A stretch of 64,000 nt of DNA from Piper betle. Its lineage: Eukaryota; Streptophyta; Magnoliopsida; Piperales; Piperaceae. Under the pieces are notes generated by a model. It saw only the letters and a program-made list of their open reading frames with translations. It did not search any database and was not told the DNA's origin. The translations under genes were made by a program, and so were the position numbers. The stretch spans positions 1 to 64,000 of the forward strand of contig JAURVB010012700.1 in the NCBI GenBank assembly GCA_033002965.1. The letters run 5' to 3'. This document shows, in pieces, positions 12,346 to 23,522 of the stretch. Every line of letters begins with the position of its first letter. The first letter of the stretch is position 1.

Positions 12346-15300
12346 ATGCAACCGGGCTTCGGCGGTTACTCCGCCCCCTCTTACCCCCCCAACCCTTACC
12401 CGGCCGACCTCCTCACCCCCGCCGGCGGCGGCGCTTACGCCTCCGCCCCTCCCGCCTCCCCCTACGGCCCCTCTCCCGACTTCTCCCACTTCTTCGATCC
12501 GTCGCCGCCGCCGCCGCCGCCGCAGTCGTCCTTCAACCACCCGCAATTCGCCCCCAATTCCTACGCCGCCGGCGCTGCACCGGCCTACAGCCAGAACGAT
12601 CCTCCCCCGCCGCCGCAGAATCCGGGTACAACCCCGCCTCCGATCAAGGAGCCGGGTTTTACGGGGGAAGCGCCTATCCCCACCTTCTCAATCCGGTTCA
12701 AGCTCCGGCGCAGGCGGCGCTGCCGGCGTACGAACCTCCGATCCCGTCGTACCTCGATGTCGTCAGCAGTGGCAAATTCGATCAATATGGACAGTACAGG
12801 GATGAGGGCTATAGTCAATATGGGCACGGCGGACACCGATCTGGATTCGTCGAGAGCGATGCCCCAGACGAAGGCGTGTATAGGTACGACGGGGGAAGGG
12901 CTGAACCGTATGGTGCGAGGGGAACGGGGGCGGCGGGTCAAAGTCGTCGTCGGCGTCGGCGGCGATGTTTGACGATTATGGGAGGGCAATCGGAGGGTTT
13001 GGTGGAGGGAAGGAGTCGTCGGGTGGGTCTGCGAAGATCGTGAGGGCAGTGCCGAAGGCGGACGCGCAGCAAGATGTTAAGAGTGGAGCTCAGAAGTTCA
13101 GAGTTAAGATTCTGTCGGAAGGATGGGGGCAGAATACAATGGATGTCCTTTGCCAGGTTTTTGATCCACTTCCTGCTTGATTTTTTATTTTTTATTTTAT
13201 TGATCTTTTGTGTCTTTGGAGGAGGTCCAGATATCTTGATTTGATTCAATTTAAGAGAAGCAAAATTAGAAGCTGTTTAGTTGATGTTATCACCATTGAC
13301 GCATATTAGTAATGCGAATTGGAAAAGTTAGAATTCAGTAAACACAGACAGGGAATTACCGTTTTTTTATTCAATTGAACCAATTCATAGTTTAGGTGTC
13401 TTGTTGAGGAATTGTAGTTATGCCACATGTTACGATTCTAGACTATTGGTTACTGTGCACTATATAGCTTCTTATCCAATTCGATGATTTTTATCAGAAT
13501 TATTATGAGTTTGCAAATGCATTTTGGTACATCATTATTCACATTATTGTAATCTTTTTGGTTTTTAGATTGGATTGGATGGAATCCGTATGCTTGATCC
13601 CAACACCAGTAGAATGCTAAGAATCTATCCGTTGGAGACTGTCACGAGATGGGAGGTAAGAAGTTCACCTTCTTCTCATGCCGATTACTCATTTGTTCCC
13701 ATTTACTGTTTTGTAAGTTTAAAATTTGCTCATTATTTGTGTCTTTGTTAGATAAATGATCCTTCAATTTATACATTTTGGTCTAAGAGTTCTGTTGATG
13801 TTGAACCAAGACGGATAAGGCTTCAATCAAACAGCTATACAACCAATACAATTCTTGACATAGTTGCTGCAGCAACTGTCCAGGTATTTACTCATTTTCT
13901 CTCCCCCATTTTTATTTTCTTCGCTGTATATGTAAGTTTTTAGCACGCATGCAAGCTCATAATTTTGTCTATTGAAACTACAGCTTAAAGAGATGGGTGG
14001 TAAGGATAGTTTTAGATCAAGAGCCTCTCATGATGCTGGCAAGCCTACTGAACCACCTGTGGACAAAAAGAAAGGTTTTGCAGACTGGATGAACATGATC
14101 AGGCCTGCCAATGAGGAAAAGGATCACTGGGTAAGGTTTCCGGTTTAAGTGCATGAACAAGTGGCTATATTCTTCGATCCGTACTCTTAGATGATAGCTT
14201 TCTCAATTAAAAGCAGTTGTCTGTTCTTTCTGATGGATGATGGAGTAATTGAATTTCATGGGAATGATTATGATTCAGGCAGTTATGAAACTCCTAGAAC
14301 TTCTAGCAGTTCATTCTTATTAACTATTAAGTAAGCATTCGCTTCAATGATGGGTGCTGAGTAATTTGGATACCATCTTTTATTTTGAGAAATGCGGGGA
14401 CTATGCTCAATGGAAATTGCTGGGAGTTAGTTTCTGTTTCCACTAAATTAGAAAGATACATGAACTTTGCTGAAAAACTTTAATCCTGCTTATGCAATGT
14501 TTCTCTGAGTTTGGATAGCATTGCAACTCACGTTCAATGGGAGTGGGACTCTTTAGATAGGGACTTGATAAATTTGCCATGATCCTGTCTTTTTAATAAA
14601 TTTTTCACGAGTCTTTTAGCTTGGATTGTGTTTTGAATTGCTTGGAGATCATCAATAAAAGCCTTTATTAATTTTGTTTGTTTTTTCTTTAGGTGCCTGA
14701 TGAAGCTGTTACCAAATGTACATCCTGTGGAGGTGATTTTGGTGCATTTAATCGAAGGGTAATTTGATATCATGGATTATTAGTTTGACGATCATGGTAA
14801 AAAGTTCTATTTCCTTTTCATTTTTGATTGGTGTTCTATGTTGTTTCCTGTGGTTCAGCATCACTGCAGGAATTGTGGAGATATATTCTGTGACAAGTGC
14901 ACCCAAGGTAGAATTACTCTTACTGCAGACGCAGATGCTCAGCCAGTGCGTGTTTGTGATCGGTGCATGGTATGAATAATGTGTCTTTTGATGGCCTATT
15001 TTGCCAAAAAATGGTCAGGATTTGTGATTGTATTTGGTTCCTATTTTGCAAACAGGCGGAAGTTACACACAGGTTGAGCATTGCAAAGGAACAGGCTAAT
15101 AGATCTACAGCAGTTGTCACCAGTCATGAAGATCTTGCTAAAAAGCTTCAGGTATTTCTAGTCGACTAGACTGCAACTTCCATTGGGCACTTGTCTCTGA
15201 ATTATTTCATCATCACCTCATCATTTAGCAGTTTTTGTTGATCATTGCAATAATTCAATTACTCCACCTTGTGTAAGCTTTTGCAAAAATAAGAATGGGT

Positions 15301-15851
15301 GGTCTGGAAAATCATCATCATAAGTGAAATCTTTACCTTTGCTTTGAAATCTCTACTTTTGCTGTCGCTTAAGACACGCCTCTCTTTGTGTTACTATATT
15401 TAATCTTTCTTGATTCATTGTCAGGAGGAAATGGACAGAAACTGCAAAGCATCTTCTGGTAACTCCCAATGTCTGGTTTTCTCGATTATTTTTGTGGGCT
15501 TGATCTCCCCCCAGTTCACTTTCTTATTTACCTCTTTTCAGGACCAAAGTCATCAGATGTATCCGGGAGAAGAATGAGAGAAGTTGCTTGCCCAACATGC
15601 ACCGTCCACTTGCAGGTCAGTGGCCATTTTGTTAACTGCAAAATCATGGTGTATTTTCTAACTATAATTTTTGTTAAATAATCATTTTTGAAGAATGATA
15701 AAATTGCTAGATTTCGTCCATTCATTGTATGATGTCTGATCCTTTATCATCTTGGTTGTTCTGATGCTAACAGGTTCAAGTCCCAGCATCAGGCTCTGAA
15801 ACCATAGAATGTGGTGTTTGCCAGCATCCCTTCCTTGTTAGTGCCCACTGA
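12346..15851 (+). CDS. FREE1: FREE1/FYVE1 homolog, plant ESCRT component with FYVE finger
   Basis: In plants FREE1 binds PI3P on endosomes and interacts with VPS23A and SNF7. It drives formation of multivesicular-body vesicles and vacuolar sorting. Ten exons: 12346-13156, 13569-13655, 13752-13883, 13984-14130, 14693-14758, 14859-14969, 15056-15151, 15425-15458, 15542-15615 and 15774-15851. All later exons join in frame. The N-terminus is long and Pro/Gly/Tyr-rich. A conserved segment follows (MFDDYGRAIGG, AKIVRAVPKAD, KFRVKILSEGWGQ), then LRIYPLETVTRWE. The FYVE finger spans exons 5-6 (CTSCGGDFGAFNRR, RRHHCRNCG, FCDKCTQGR, VRVCDRC). A coiled-coil and a C-terminal zinc-binding tail end in CPTCTVHLQ, ECGVCQHPF and SAH. 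In exon 1 the frame changes twice, each fitting one missing G in a G run (12624-12626 and 12926-12930). Bridging these gives about 545 residues, the usual size. Either two consensus errors or a recently broken gene; I favour errors because all other exons are clean. Confidence 0.93.
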
Positions 15852-17395
15852 TTGGACGTTGTCGCCTTTATCTTATACAATATGCAAATGATGAATTATA
15901 ATATGTTGTATCCAGTTTGAGGTTTGCTTCTTTAATGGAAGGATTCCCAACTCGATCAATTTGTGTAAGCTACAATTGAATCAAAACATGATCCTAGATG
16001 GTTTTGTTTGTATCATGATATGCAATCTCTGTAGATATATATTTGGTGCGGATGGTTTCTTTAGAATTTTCTTTAGCGTAATACATATTATATATATATA
16101 TATATATTTAGCTATGGTGCTGTTATTATGCTTTAAATCTGTACCAACTTCGAACCATCAGCTTGTACTCTGTATCGCTATTCGTTGAGGTCCTGACGTC
16201 TATGTTGAAGGAAGCGTCTGTTTCATGTTGCGGATTGGGCGTGTACCGTTTCAGTCTAACCATTATTGCATCGCCAACATTGTGATCTAACATGGTGATG
16301 CGTGTTGCAAAATTGTGCCCATCCCTTTTATTTTTCCGGCTGATGCCTAACAATAACTATACGAGTGGTATAGGTCTGTAGTTGGCCAGCGTTTAGCCGG
16401 AGGAAGTACTACAATAAATTTGTCGTAACACTTGTTTGATTGGCATAAATTATTTAAATTTTTAAAAAAGTTAACTTAATTATTATAATTATTTTTAAAA
16501 TATTATTAATTTAAATAATTTACATTAATCAGTTAAATATCTTTGGCCCTTGTAATTAATATAATTGTAAGACTCAATCAATTATAAGCAAATTAACATG
16601 CATTTTTAATGTCCTTAATGGTAGTTTTGAAATTTCAATAATTAATGAATGTTGTCATCTAATAACTCTACTTGTTCATCGATATGAAGTTACTGCTGAT
16701 TATCATTCGTAATAATGTAATAACATCAAAAGGCTGGAAAAAAGTATTAAGATTTAAGAGTGATTCAAAGGGTGATTAGTATGATATTTATAATTGCAAT
16801 GCTTTTCCTTCTAATGATTTAATTAATACTATTTATGGGTTGGGGCTTAACTGGAGAAGTACATTTAAAAAAAAGAACCGCTAAAATGGTCTCTAAGGAT
16901 ACATCTGATAATAACAAGAATAATAATTAAGCCATAAAGATGCCTTAATCTTAATCATATGATTTAATTGCACTATAAACGCTACAAATAATTGGCAGTG
17001 TTTTCAATGACGCAAACTCAAGGCAATGGTGAGAAGTGCGAATATATGAGAAAATGAAATGCATGAATTCTTCCAAGAGGACACTGATGACTTTTTAAGT
17101 CATCAGTCATCATACTTTGCTTCTTTAGCATTTGGCATCCATCGCAAGTTGAAGTCATCAGTCATCATACTTTGCTTCTTTGGCAGTTGGCATCCATCAC
17201 ATTAGCAACTTGCAATGATCCTACTCAAAAATACCAGCACGTCACAGAAACCGAACCTGAAGTTGGCTTCCATGAATTCAAGTTTGTCGTTTCGCCCATG
17301 GCATTATAAGCACCTTTGAGTTTGAGCAGCTTCAGCCACCTTCACAAATCAATTTATGTGTATACAATCCCAGACAGTCTGGGTAAAACAAGGGC
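15852..17395. other. Intergenic region between FREE1 and the GDSL cluster
   Basis: Contains a (TA)n tract near 16090 and AT-rich DNA at 16430-17000. Just before the GDSL gene is a 55-bp tandem duplication at 17097-17205. A proximal promoter segment around 17235-17280 (AGCACGTCACAGAAAC, then GAAGTTGGCTTCCAT) recurs upstream of the second GDSL gene near 20835. Confidence 0.6.
17097..17205. repeat. Tandem duplication, 55-bp period, in the GDSL-1 promoter
   Basis: AAGTCATCAGTCATCATACT, followed by TTGCTTCTTT and TTGGCATCCATC, occurs twice head-to-tail, starting at 17097 and 17152, with only a few differences. Confidence 0.85.
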
Positions 17396-17707
17396 ATGCA
17401 GACTATGATCCAACATCTTACTACATTTACTTTCATGCTGCTCTTTCTTGTTAAGGTCTTGCATGCCAAACATCTTCCTCTGAGGATTCTAAAAAATGTA
17501 CCACCTGCCCTTTTTTCCTTTCGGAGACTCAATTGTGGATCCTGGAAACAACAACAGAAGGGCTCTGTCCATTGCCAAGTGCAACTTTCCTCCTTATGGA
17601 AGGGATTTCAATCACCACCAGGCAACAAGAAGGTTCTCCAATGGAGGGATCCCCACTGACATGCTAGGGAGTGAGACAATTCAAAACTCATTAGTTAGCT
17701 TGTGAAC

Positions 17708-17908
17708 TGTTGGGTTTGTCCCACATCGGTCGTATATATTGTTGGTGACTTATATATAGGCTAATAGGAAAGCCTTATTCATTGAATTAATTTTTGGATC
17801 AAGAGAGGCCCGTGACATTTATTGCGAGTTTCTTTGGTTGTTTAAAGTATTTTTTGGGGGCCCGAAAGATCCAACAAGAACTTGGGTGGGGGCCCAAAGG
17901 GCTTAACA
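17708..17908 (+). mobile_element. Short LTR with adjoining primer-binding site
   Basis: A 201-bp segment beginning TGTTGGGTTTGTCCCACATC and ending TTAACA, followed at 17911 by TGGTATCAGAGCC, complementary to the 3' end of initiator tRNA-Met and the classic plant LTR primer-binding site. A second copy of that site follows at 17940. The segment is preceded by TGAAC, which recurs at 19282-19286. Confidence 0.75.
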
Positions 17909-17984
17909 AGTGGTATCAGAGCCAAGGTTGGGCAACAAGTGGTATCAGAGCCAAATTGAAGGGGATTTTGTCAAGGTGGAGAAT

Positions 17985-18620
17985 TGTTGTATGCTAAAAT
18001 TAAGTCTTACATTTAAAGTTTTGTGGGAGTCCTCTCCCTATAAATAAGGCTCCTCCCCTTTGATTTTAGATATTTTAAAATTGTCATCGGTAAATTGTTT
18101 CTTTCTCTCTTTTATATTTCTTTGATTATTGAAATATTATTTTTATAATTTCCGAGGACGCAAGTCTCGTTAAATTTTGGCTTCTTTTTATTCCTTTTAT
18201 GTCTATTTAATAAATATTGTCGGGTATAGTTGTTAATTATTATGCTATTTAAATTACTTGATAAAATTCTGTCCGAGTTAGTTTTTAAGCGAACCGTGTG
18301 TCCCACCACACTTGCCTGGAAATTTTATTTTAGGGTAATTTTTAATACAATATTTTTCACGCTAGTCATCTAGGTAATAGTTTTCAAAATAAACTAGTTA
18401 TCTTTGGTGAAAATTAACCGGTTTTCACAACAATTGGTATCAGAGCTAAGTTCGAGCCGTGTTTGCCCACACCAATTGTTGTTATTTCTTCATAGGTTCC
18501 ACTGATGATTTGAAGGATTTTGTCAAGTCAAGGTGGAGAATTATTGTATGCCAAACTCAAGTCCCACATCTAAAGTTTTGTGGGTTTGGGAGGAGTCTTC
18601 TTCCTAAATAATAAGATATC
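17985..18620 (+). mobile_element. TRIM-like element, plus-strand arm (LTR, tiny internal region, partial LTR)
   Basis: LTR at 17985-18432 (448 bp), starting TGTTGTATGC and ending CACAACA. Next come a primer-binding site (TGGTATCAGAGC, 18435-18446) and an internal region of only about 105 bp with a purine-rich AAGGTGGAGAA end. A second, truncated LTR starts at about 18542. The absence of coding sequence and the short internal region define a terminal-repeat retrotransposon in miniature (TRIM). Confidence 0.8.
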
Positions 18621-18624
18621 TAAA

Positions 18625-19281
18625 ACCAAAGGGGATGAACCTTATTTATAGGGAGGAGAGGACTTCTCCTAAACCTATAAAACTTTAGATATATAGGACT
18701 TGATTTTAGCATACAACAATTCTCCACCTTAAACAAAATCCCCTTCAAGCCATCGGGTGGAACCCATGAAGGAAACAATAATCGGTGTAAGCAAACCCGG
18801 CTCAAACTTAACTCTGATATCAATTGTTGTGAAAACCGGGTAATTTTCACGAAAGATAACTAATTCACTTTGACAACTATTACCTAGATGACTACCGTAA
18901 AAACTATTGTACTAAAAATTACCCTAAGATAAAATTCAAGTATAGCAGGACACACGATCCGCTTAAAAACTAACTCCTGACAAAATTTTATCAAATAATT
19001 TAAATAGCACAATAATTAATAATAACTATATCCGATAATAGCTATTAAATAGACATAAAAGAACACCAATATTTAACAAGGCTTACGTCCTCGGACACTA
19101 CAAAAATAATATTTCAATAATTAAAAAATATTATAAAAGTGAGAAAGAAATAATTTACTAATAGAAAAAAGATGACAATTTTAGAATATCTAGAACCTAA
19201 GGGAGAAGCCTTATTTATAGGGAGAGGACTCCTCCCAAAACCAAAAACTTTAGATGTGGGACTTGATTTTGGTGCATAACA
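18625..19281 (-). mobile_element. TRIM-like element, inverted second copy
   Basis: The same family on the minus strand. Full LTR at 18825-19281 (457 bp; minus strand starts TGTTATGCACCAAAATCAAG), primer-binding site at 18811-18822 (minus strand TGATATCAGAGT), internal region 18719-18824 and a truncated LTR to about 18625. With the plus copy it forms an inverted repeat with arms of roughly 640 bp. The outer end is followed by TGAAC, matching the bases before 17708. Confidence 0.8.
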
Positions 19282-20472
19282 TGAACATCATGATTAATGG
19301 TTACTTGCCCTTTTTTAGTGTCTGCATTTGGAATCAAGGAGCTTTTGCCAGCTTATTTTGATCCTGATTTGAAACCATCAGATCTTCTTACTGGTGTCAG
19401 CTTTGCTTCAGGAGGTGCTGGATATGATCCCTCAACATCAAATTTGCAGGTTTATGTTTTTTACCTTATTCTCTATTAATCTCTTGTATCATAATAAAAC
19501 TTCATAAGATATTACATCATGTAATCTTATGGAATTTGTGTGGATGTTTTGTTCTTCATAGACAGCTTTAAGGTTAGAAGTGCAGCTAAAGCTATTCAGG
19601 GATTGCAAGGTTAAGATGGAAAAGATTGCGGGGCATGAAAGGACCAAATCCATTGTCTCAGAAAGCGTCTACATAATAGTCATGGGAACTACTGATATTG
19701 GGGCCAAGTGTATCACTGGCCGTCTCCTACTCAACCAATCTGAAGTTTCTTACTATGCCAAGTCCCTGGTTAACAGGGCTTTTAAATTTATTCTGGTAAT
19801 GGCATACCCTCTCAATTTATAACTCATAGCAGCATTCCCTTTTGCCAGCATTATCGTTGCTATCGTGTAATTTGGAACATCGGAGGAAGAAGGTGCTTAT
19901 TAACAGTATTGCTCGATTGTACAGATATTGTATGAATTAGGGGCCTAACAGTTTTGGATTTCTGGGCTTCCACCAATAGGGTGTGTTCCATTTATTAGAA
20001 CAGTACTGGGAGGAGTTACAGGCAATGCCAGGAGGATCTGAACCAGGCTGCAGTCTTGTTCAATTCAGAGTTACAGGGTGAGATAAAGAAGTTCAATGCA
20101 AGATATGCTGATCTGAAAGTGCAGTACATTGATATCTATAACAATCTGCTTCATATTATCAATCATCCGCATGGTTATGGTAAGTTACCATTACTTAATT
20201 GCTTATTTATCTGATCAAACCCATTTGAAGTTGAAAGCATTTTATTTATTATCGAAGCTAGCTAACCGTACCTTTCCATCTTGTGTTTAGGGTTTGAGGT
20301 TGGTGACAGAGGTTGCTGTGGCACTGGTTTGTTTGAAGCCGCATTTCTCTGCAACCAGTTTGAGGCCACTTGCTGGAATGCCTCTAATTATGTGTTCTGG
20401 GACAGTTTCCATCCAACTGAGAGAACTTACCAGATTTTAATGGACAAAACATTACACGAACTTGGACACTAA

Positions 20473-20997
20473 TAGCATATACATATACCATAGATTCTGG
20501 AACTTGCATGATAAGGTATGTAATATTTGGATTTCTATGAATTAATGCAGCACCATGATTTTGGTGCTAAAACTTAAATTAATGTAGTCATTTGTACATC
20601 ACATATTCACAATCTAGGTAATTTCAATTAGCAAATAAGAAGTCCCAATACCACCATTCATCTCAATCAGAACTCTACTGCTTCACACCTCAACAACGTG
20701 GTACAAGAGATACCAATCCTACTTAAAAACTAAGTCCTTCATGTGGATCTTATCACTCCGTCAACAAGATGGAAAGCAACCCAAAAGAAATTCATGCAGG
20801 CAAGCAATAAAATTATCCATCTGAAAAAGAGAATCAAGCACGTCACAAAAACTAAACTGAAAGTTGGCTACCATCATCAAATGTACTAGATAAAGCATTT
20901 AGTTCCGTTCATCACATCTGTATATATAACCTTGCAATCACCCAATTGCAATTTTACAATCAAACTCTTCATATCAACACTCAAAATACTCGTGCAA
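20473..20997. other. Short intergenic spacer and promoter of the second GDSL gene
   Basis: 525 bp between the two GDSL genes. The segment at about 20835-20880 (AGCACGTCACAAAAAC, then GAAAGTTGGCTACCAT) resembles 17235-17280 upstream of the first copy, so the duplication included promoter DNA. A TATATATAACC motif lies at about 20920. Confidence 0.6.
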
Positions 20998-21674
20998 ATG
21001 GAAAGGAGGTATCAAATGTCCATGATCAGATACTTTCCTATGATCAGGCCTTTGATACTTCTTATTCTTGTTCAAGCCTTACAAGCCAATCATACTCATC
21101 CAAAGAATAATCCAAAGCAAAAAGCACCCGCCCTCTTTGCTTTCGGAGACTCGATCATGGATCCAGGCAACAACAACCAGATTCCAACAATCGTCAAGTG
21201 CAACTTCCTTCCTTATGGAAGAGATTTCATCCAGCAGAAGCCAACAGGAAGGTTTTCCAATGGAAGGATTCCCGCTGACATGGCAGGTAATGAGCTAGAA
21301 ATTAATAAAATGTTTGACAAACATTCAACTTTTCGGAGTCATAAATATTTATAAGGTTCTCTTTCCATCAATTTGTGCCTCCAATAGTAAGACTCCATTA
21401 GTGATCCATAAAAGCCAGTGCTCAAGCATATACATGAATAAATCTTGCAATGCTCATATATATATATATATATGGAGGGATTATATTAAGCTTGTGACGT
21501 TCTAATAGCTTCAGTGTATCAGCGACTGCCCTGGGAATTAAGGAGCTCTTGCCAGCTTATCTAAACTCCTGACTTACAACCATCAGACCTTCAAACTGGT
21601 GTAAGCTTTGCTTCAGGAAGCTCAGGATATGATCCCGTAACTTGTTCCTTAACGGTACTATAGATATATGTATA

Positions 21675-21709
<35 letters not shown>

Positions 21710-23124
21710 ATGCAAAAGCATATCAGTTTAAGGAGCATTATGTATTTCTTGCATTTTTTAGAGATTAAAGAATCCACTGGAGCCATGATTTATTTAGTTA
21801 GTGGGTTTTTTTAATCTATTTTGATTGAATGAATCTCTTTATTCATCTTATCATGATTTATCCTTTTTCTAGTTTTCTTTTCAGTCTACTTTAACATTAG
21901 ACAAACAGCTAGATCTCTTCCGGGAGTGCAAAGCTAAGCTGGAACACATAACAGGACCTGAAAGAAGCAAAACCATAATCTCAGATAGCTTCTATATATT
22001 GATCTCAGGGACTAATGATATGATGATCAATTATTACGGCGCTGTGCCTGTAAGGAAGAAAGAATTTGATATTGCTTCCTATATCAAGTTCCTTGTTGGT
22101 TTGGCTTCTAAATATCTCCGGGTAATTCATGGCTCTGTCTACACTCATGCCATTCCCTTTTTCAAACACATGATTGGCATCTGTATAATCAAGAAAAAAA
22201 ATGTGAATAAGCTCTCTCCATTCACAGGTACATCCTTCTGAAAATACCATCTTAAATTTTGTGCAATTAAACTTCTAGCATAAAAGTCAAATAAAGGGTG
22301 AAATATATATGTACATGCATACATATATCTATATATATACATTTATATATATATAAGGCAAAAGGTTGTATGAGGGTGCCCTCGATATATAAATCTTAAA
22401 ACTATCTTGGGCTTTTTTTTTTTTTCCGAGGCTCTGAACAGGCCATCTTAAGCTGTGTTAGAACAGTAACGCACCCGACAGCTTAAATGAAAGATAAAAG
22501 TAACGTTGAATTCCCTCTGAAATGAGAATTTACATTAATAACTTTAAAATACTCATGGGTTTTCATGTTTAGTGTTGAATCATTGCAGGAACTGCATAAA
22601 GAGGGTGCAAAGCAGATTGCCGTAGCAGGATTGCCTCCATTTGGATGCCTGCCACTAATAAGAACTGTAAAAGGAGGGCTAAACAAAGAATGCGTGAAGG
22701 ATTACAACCAAGTAGCACTTCTGTTCAACTCAGAATTACAGTCTGAGGTGCAGAGGCTCAATGAAACACATAAAGGACTTGGAATAATATATATAGACAT
22801 ATACAATATACTGCTTGAATTTGTCAATCACCCACATAAATATGGTTAGTTATAAATAATCTTAATTTTCTTCTTCCTGGAAAAACACGTGGAATAAGAA
22901 GTAATTTATTGAAACTAGCATTCTCCATATTGTAAATAGGATTTGAAGTGGCTGATAAAGGTTGCTGCGCCACTGGAACGTTTGAAACTATTTTCCTCTG
23001 CAATCAGTTGGGAAAGACTTGCATGAACGCCTCAACTTATGCCTTTTGGGACAGTGTCCACCCAACAGAGAGGGCATACCAGCTTCTAGTTGATAACATA
23101 TTTGCAAATATTCCTCTGAAATAA
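20998..23124 (+). pseudogene. GDSL esterase/lipase, second tandem copy, one frameshift
   Basis: Exons: 20998-21286, ~21523-21654, 21885-22121, 22589-22844 and 22940-23124; about 366 residues if bridged, the normal GDSL size. It has a hydrophobic signal-like N-terminus (MIRPLILLILVQALQA) and FGDSIMDPGNNN (catalytic Ser). ISGTNDMM supplies the block III Gly and Asn, GLPPFGCLPL is the family motif, and WDSVHPTERAYQ supplies catalytic Asp and His. The only clear lesion is in exon 2, where one extra base around 21566-21569 creates TGA at 21570-21572; the downstream frame ([20 protein letters not shown]) is well conserved. Exon 2 also needs an acceptor at 21521-21522 rather than the one at 21513-21514 to keep frame. 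With catalytic residues intact and a single one-base lesion, this may be a functional gene with a consensus error; the label is provisional. Confidence 0.8.
21662..21706. repeat. (TA)n microsatellite in GDSL-2 intron 2
   Basis: About 45 bp of TA repeats directly after the exon 2 donor. Similar shorter TA tracts occur at about 21455 and 22325 in the same gene. Confidence 0.9.
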
Positions 23125-23422
23125 TGGCTTGATTGTAGATAAGAGAGATTCTGCTAGTAATGTTGGCTTGCTGCAGAATAGGATTTCAACAAAAAAGATG
23201 ACGATTCATAAGCAGAGAATTCATTAGTCACCAAACAAATCTTCTATTTGCTGACCAAATGATTACAAACAAATTGTAACTTTAAAGAATTTGCATAAAA
23301 CTTAAGGACTGATCAAACTACAGCAAAATGGTATAGCCCTAGCTAGTTAAAAAAGAGGATTAATAAAAATCATCTGCCCTTGCGATGACTTCATTTGTTC
23401 TCAATCCTGTGAAAATGACTGA

Positions 23423-23432
23423 GTGTCGACAT
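23423..23432. promoter_or_regulatory. ZDRE-like palindrome (GTGTCGACAT)
   Basis: Fits RTGTCGACAY, the published zinc-deficiency-response element bound by Arabidopsis bZIP19/23. It sits about 90 bp beyond the 3' end of the nickel-transporter gene and 300 bp beyond GDSL-2, so it is not in an obvious promoter. A chance match is possible. Confidence 0.3.
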
Positions 23433-23522
23433 AAACAACTCAGAATGGAATTAACTTCCAGCTGCATGCGCATGCATCCATCGGGTAACTAAATTTTGAG
23501 AAACAAAAGTTGAAGTTGCAGT

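Larger units (their letters stand above)
17396..20472 (+). pseudogene. GDSL esterase/lipase, first tandem copy, disrupted
   Basis: A secreted SGNH-type GDSL lipase/esterase by family. Exons: 17396-~17672, 19319-19449, 19562-19795, 19925-20179 and 20291-20472. Visible blocks are a signal-peptide-like start (hydrophobic TFMLLFLVKVLHA), [38 protein letters not shown] and WDSFHPTERTYQ. Lesions: a one-base gain at 17511-17521 just before FGDS (T-run context); TAA at 19946-19948 in exon 4; a one-base loss near 20025 before the QEDLNQAA segment. In block III the usual GTND reads GTTD, so an expected oxyanion-hole Asn is missing. Intron 1 holds a 1.57-kb composite retroelement (17708-19281), and its 5' splice site is not the expected GGTAA but a possible GAGTGAG. 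Taken together this is very probably a pseudogene. It is the upstream partner of the gene at 20998-23124. Confidence 0.88.
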
